Source: Puffinus mauretanicus (Eukaryota > Chordata > Aves > Procellariiformes > Procellariidae). Taken from it: a stretch of 64,000 nt of DNA. Each line of letters begins with the position of its first letter. Position 1 is the stretch's first letter. A program made the translations under genes and the position numbers. Shown one piece after another: positions 62,918-64,000 of the stretch. The notes beneath the pieces were generated by a model. It was given only the letters and a program-made list of their open reading frames with translations. It made no database searches and was not told the origin of the DNA. The stretch covers positions 186,001-250,000 of the forward strand of contig JAJKFH010000611.1 in the NCBI GenBank assembly GCA_023333565.1, read 5' to 3'.

Positions 62918-64000
62918 AGGTTATCCAGAGTATATACCAATCAACCTAAAATGCACCAAATTTGAGTGAGAATTCCTAATTGTTTGTTTTCAAGCTCAAA
63001 ATTCATAAATATTTAAGATTGCAATATGGTTGGTAAAGTCATAATTTTGAAGGCTGATATTGATTTTAGACAACCCTGACCTGTATTTGCTACACAAGTT
63101 TTCCTTATACCCAATGGTATGAAATCAATTATTACACCTTTCCAGTTGCATGGTATTAAATACATTTTCCTGTGTAAATACTCAGACATGTTGTGCCAAC
63201 AGTTTTCAGATGTTTGTTTGCAGCTCCTTTTCCCAAAATGTGTGTGCTACTTCTAGACAGGCAGACTAAGTCGTAGCCAAGTATAGTTCATATACGCTTC
63301 AAATACAAAATTGTCTATAGCTTGATTTGATGAATTATACTGGTTCGTGGACCCAACTGTACCTCTCATTCCTACCACCGTAAATCATTGTCTTCCTAAC
63401 TGTAAATCTTGCCGTGACACAGCTCATTTTCTAGCACAGTTTATCTAATATCTATCCAAATCATTGTAAGGCCCAATCAAAATCAGTGGTTCATTGTGCC
63501 ACGTATTTTACAGATAAAGCAATCATCAGCCTCTGTCCCCAGAATTTAGTTTAGGTGAAAAACAGACCATGAGACCAGAAAGATATGGCAGTTTGCCCAA
63601 GGACATGCAGCATATCTGTAGCAGAAATATTAATACCAGTCTCCTGAACCCTAGCCAGTGATGTAGCCATGAAAGCACATACTAACAGATCCCTGGGACA
63701 ATTCCGTTTAAGCTTCTGATCCCCTGCTTTTGAATCGGTTAGAAGACAGACTATTCCTCTTGCCAGCTCTGCTATAGCATAAATGAAGTCTAGAAAGACA
63801 AGATGAGGGCTTTTTGTCTGACTCCATATTTAAGCTAATGCACCAGTTGCATTAGTACACCATTTTGACATTTAAAGTTCCTGTATAAACTGAGCTGACA
63901 CACTGGAAATGCACTGGAAACATTCACCAAATTCCTTAGTCCATCATCATCTTACTACCAAAAAGAGCTAATCTGCCTTAGCTGGCTCAGCAGCAGCATC
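62918..64000. other. Single-copy flank, includes MIR-like relic
   Basis: No gene was recognised. The MIR-like relic at about 63501-63680 is listed separately. Confidence 0.5.
63501..63680 (-). mobile_element. Ancient MIR-like SINE relic
   Basis: The plus strand follows the reverse complement of MIR: TATTTTACAGATAAAG, then after a diverged or inserted stretch GGCAGTTTGCCCAAGGACAT, GCAGCATATCTGTAGCAGAA and TCTCCTGAACCCT, and finally GTAGCCATGAAAGCA. Most informative is the TTGCCCAAGG-CA-GCAG core. Orientation is opposite to the copy at 7217-7340. Confidence 0.5.

Overview
The window looks like bird nuclear DNA from a gene-poor, AT-rich region. The evidence is the repeat content. There are four clear CR1 LINE copies, each ending in the family's characteristic 3' tail rather than poly(A). 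There are also two copies of an LTR-retrovirus family that I recognise as common in bird genomes, and several very old MIR-like SINE relics. I found no credible host protein-coding gene, no spliced exon I can name, no tRNA or rRNA gene, no CRISPR array and no prokaryotic signal. The open frames in the single-copy DNA are short (at most about 120 codons), unrelated to one another and without recognisable domains. The DNA is either intergenic or the interior of a very large intron; the sequence alone does not decide which.

Layout: 1-39.58 kb is mostly unique AT-rich DNA. It holds CR1 3' fragments (about 496-595 and 21188-21300 on the minus strand, 37900-38110 on the plus strand), MIR-like relics (about 7217-7340, 32290-32430, possibly 33838-33892 and 39281-39345) and scattered simple repeats. 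The most striking simple repeats are a 50-bp perfect T6(TA)19A6 palindrome at 27536-27585 and a G-rich, potentially quadruplex-forming tract at 34851-34895. From 39585 to 42954 on the minus strand lies a truncated endogenous retrovirus: a 579-bp 5' LTR, a lysine-type primer-binding site, gag, and a pol containing reverse transcriptase with YIDD. The rest of pol, env and the 3' LTR are missing. From about 52650 to 54282 on the plus strand is a 5'-truncated CR1 LINE carrying most of its reverse transcriptase frame, broken by one stop and two one-base deletions, with an Asp-to-Ala change in the catalytic FADD motif. At 62344-62917 a solo LTR of the same family as the retrovirus sits in the opposite orientation.

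Function: none of the mobile elements appears able to encode a working protein. The remaining potential activity is regulatory. The solo LTR keeps a perfect TGACGTCA CRE/ATF palindrome just upstream of a TATA box and an ATTAAA polyadenylation signal, while the equivalent CRE in the retroviral 5' LTR has decayed. Two stretches (about 58070-58150 and 61010-61200) have the texture of conserved non-coding elements, but this needs an alignment to show.

Limits: repeat identities come from recognising family consensus features by eye. Boundaries are approximate unless stated. No database search was possible.
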